From Haploplasma axanthum (GTDB taxonomy: Bacteria > Bacillota_I > Bacilli_A > Acholeplasmatales > Acholeplasmataceae), in assembly GCF_900660745.1 (NCBI RefSeq), contig NZ_LR215048.1:434001-498000 (forward strand): DNA of 64,000 nucleotides, written 5' to 3'. The number at the start of each line of letters is the position of its first letter. Position 1 is the stretch's first letter. The position numbers were made by a program, and so were the translations under genes. The notes under the pieces are model-generated. The model was not told the DNA's origin, ran no database searches, and worked only from the letters and a program-made list of their open reading frames with translations. Positions 62,675 through 64,000 of the stretch are shown here, piece by piece.

Positions 62675-64000
62675 TTGAAGAAAAATAATGAAAAAGAAGT
62701 AGGTATAGTAACAAAAGTTTCTGGTCCCTTAATTGTTGCCAAAAATATGCAAAGTGCTCAAGTCTATGACGTTGTTAAAGTTAGTGATAAAAGACTAACT
62801 GCAGAAGTAATTGAACTACGTGGAGATTTAGCATCAATCCAAGTATATGAAGAAACTGCTGGTATTGGACCAGGAGAACCAGTTTATTTTACTAATGAAG
62901 TCTTATCAGTAGAACTTGGACCGGGGTTAATAGGAAGTATATTTGATGGTATTCAAAGACCTTTAGATAAAATCTATGAAGTTAATTCAAAAATCATTCC
63001 AGCAGGTATTGAAGTTCCAAAACTTGATAGAAATAAAAAATGGAAATTTGAAGCAATTGCTAAAGCTGGTGATGAAGTAAGTGGTGGAGATGTTTTAGGA
63101 ACAGTTTTAGAAACTAATATTGTTAAACATAAGATTATGGTTCCAAATAATATTAAAGGGAAGATTATTGAGATTAAAAGCGTTGAAGCAACCATAGCTG
63201 AATCAATTGTGAAACTTGAAAAGACAAATGGTGAAATAATCGAACTTACAATGATTCAATCATGGCCTGTCAGAAAGAAAAGACCATATAAAAAGAAAAT
63301 AACTCCTTTCAAACCAATGATTACAGGTCAAAGAGTTATTGATACATTATTTCCAATAGCTATTGGAGGAATTGCTGCAGTTCCAGGACCATTTGGTTCA
63401 GGGAAAACAGTTGTTCAACATCAACTTGCTAAATGGAGCGATGCAGATATTATTGTTTATGTTGGGTGTGGAGAACGTGGAAATGAAATGACTGACGTTT
63501 TAAGAGAATTCCCACAGTTAAAGGATCCAAAAACTGGTGAATCGCTGATGGAGCGAACAGTCTTGATCGCTAATACATCAAATATGCCAGTTGCTGCAAG
63601 AGAAGCAAGTATTTATACTGGAATCACAATTGCTGAATACTATCGTGATATGGGATATAAGGTTGCTTTAATGGCTGATTCAACATCTCGTTGGGCTGAG
63701 GCACTTCGTGAAATGAGTTCAAGATTAGAAGAAATGCCAGGCGAAGAAGGATATCCTGCATATTTAGGTTCAAGACTTGCTGAATTCTACGAAAGAGCTG
63801 GGCTTGTTGAATGTTTAGGAAATGGTAGTAGAGAAGGGGCTGTAACAGTTATTGGTGCAGTGTCACCTCCAGGTGGAGATACATCAGAACCGGTAAGTCA
63901 AGCAACGCTTAGAATTGTTAAAGTATTCTGGGGATTAAGTGCAAGCTTAGCTTATAGAAGACACTTCCCAGCTGTTGATTGGATAAGAAGTTATTCATTA
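62675..64000 (+). CDS. ntpA: V-type ATPase catalytic subunit A (3' truncated by window edge)
   Basis: 442 of about 590 residues are visible; the frame is open to the right edge. TTG start behind AGGGAG (62661-62666). The N-terminal barrel has [16 protein letters not shown], and the A-type bulge domain lies at about 110-200. The nucleotide-binding P-loop is GPFGSGKT (about 236-243). [16 protein letters not shown] carries the catalytic Glu, and the [20 protein letters not shown] block follows. It drives rotation by ATP hydrolysis; subunits B and D should follow outside the window. Confidence 0.97.
   Translation, partial: MKKNNEKEVGIVTKVSGPLIVAKNMQSAQVYDVVKVSDKRLTAEVIELRGDLASIQVYEETAGIGPGEPVYFTNEVLSVELGPGLIGSIFDGIQRPLDKIYEVNSKIIPAGIEVPKLDRNKKWKFEAIAKAGDEVSGGDVLGTVLETNIVKHKIMVPNNIKGKIIEIKSVEATIAESIVKLEKTNGEIIELTMIQSWPVRKKRPYKKKITPFKPMITGQRVIDTLFPIAIGGIAAVPGPFGSGKTVVQHQLAKWSDADIIVYVGCGERGNEMTDVLREFPQLKDPKTGESLMERTVLIANTSNMPVAAREASIYTGITIAEYYRDMGYKVALMADSTSRWAEALREMSSRLEEMPGEEGYPAYLGSRLAEFYERAGLVECLGNGSREGAVTVIGAVSPPGGDTSEPVSQATLRIVKVFWGLSASLAYRRHFPAVDWIRSYSL

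Overview
The window is AT-rich chromosome from a low-GC Firmicutes/Mollicutes-type bacterium. UGA is a normal stop codon (it ends the kinase-like gene at 1650, among others) and Trp is always TGG, so the mycoplasma code is not used. Gene content suggests an Acholeplasma/Izemoplasma-like organism: a Bacillus-like housekeeping neighbourhood (lysS, rqcP, ftsH, hpt, tilS, hslO, dusB), a V-type ATPase operon, many lipoproteins with Listeria-Bacteroides (InlB-type) repeats, and four lipid-anchored endonuclease I proteins. The taxonomic placement is inference from gene content only.

Layout. 1-1650: the tail of an LTA-synthase-like sulfatase and an APH-fold kinase-like gene. 1.7-7.3 kb (minus): lysS, then the operon tilS-hpt-ftsH-rqcP. 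7.4-11.8 kb: maf, a GNAT gene, hslO, dusB, and a DegV/FakB-like plus FabT-like pair with two FabT-type operator boxes. 12-13.9 kb: two overlapping genes that look like degenerate relatives of ROK sugar kinases and of PTS enzyme I. 13.9-28.4 kb: a complete S10-spc-alpha superoperon (rpsJ to rplQ, including secY, adk, map, infA, rpmJ, rpoA) behind one strong promoter and a structured leader. Both rpsN and rpmJ encode cysteine-free, zinc-independent forms.

28.4-36.5 kb is a mobile-element cluster whose boundaries can be read to the base. An ISL3-family element (28441-33674, 8-bp target duplication) inserted 10 bp after the rplQ stop codon. It was later hit by a second ISL3 element (28585-30048, 8-bp duplication) and by an IS21 element (31300-33448, 6-bp duplication) that split its transposase gene. 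Removing the insertions restores a full transposase frame and puts rplQ directly next to a strong terminator that now lies 5.2 kb away at 33680. A second IS21 element (34074-36459) follows.

36.6-52.7 kb is a surface and secretion island: two large InlB-repeat lipoproteins (880 and 1955 aa, the latter with nearly identical 228-bp tandem repeats), three endonuclease I lipoproteins on the minus strand, an O-antigen-ligase/Wzy-like membrane protein and a fourth endonuclease I lipoprotein. Together they suggest capture and degradation of extracellular DNA.

52.8-57.8 kb: a CBS-domain protein, an M3 oligoendopeptidase, a NUDIX hydrolase, a two-domain GNAT protein, a cation diffusion facilitator and a small GlsB-type membrane protein. 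57.8-64 kb: a ydaO-type cyclic-di-AMP riboswitch with its terminator, followed by a V-type ATPase operon in the Enterococcus ntpFIKECGA order. The operon runs off the right edge inside the catalytic A subunit.
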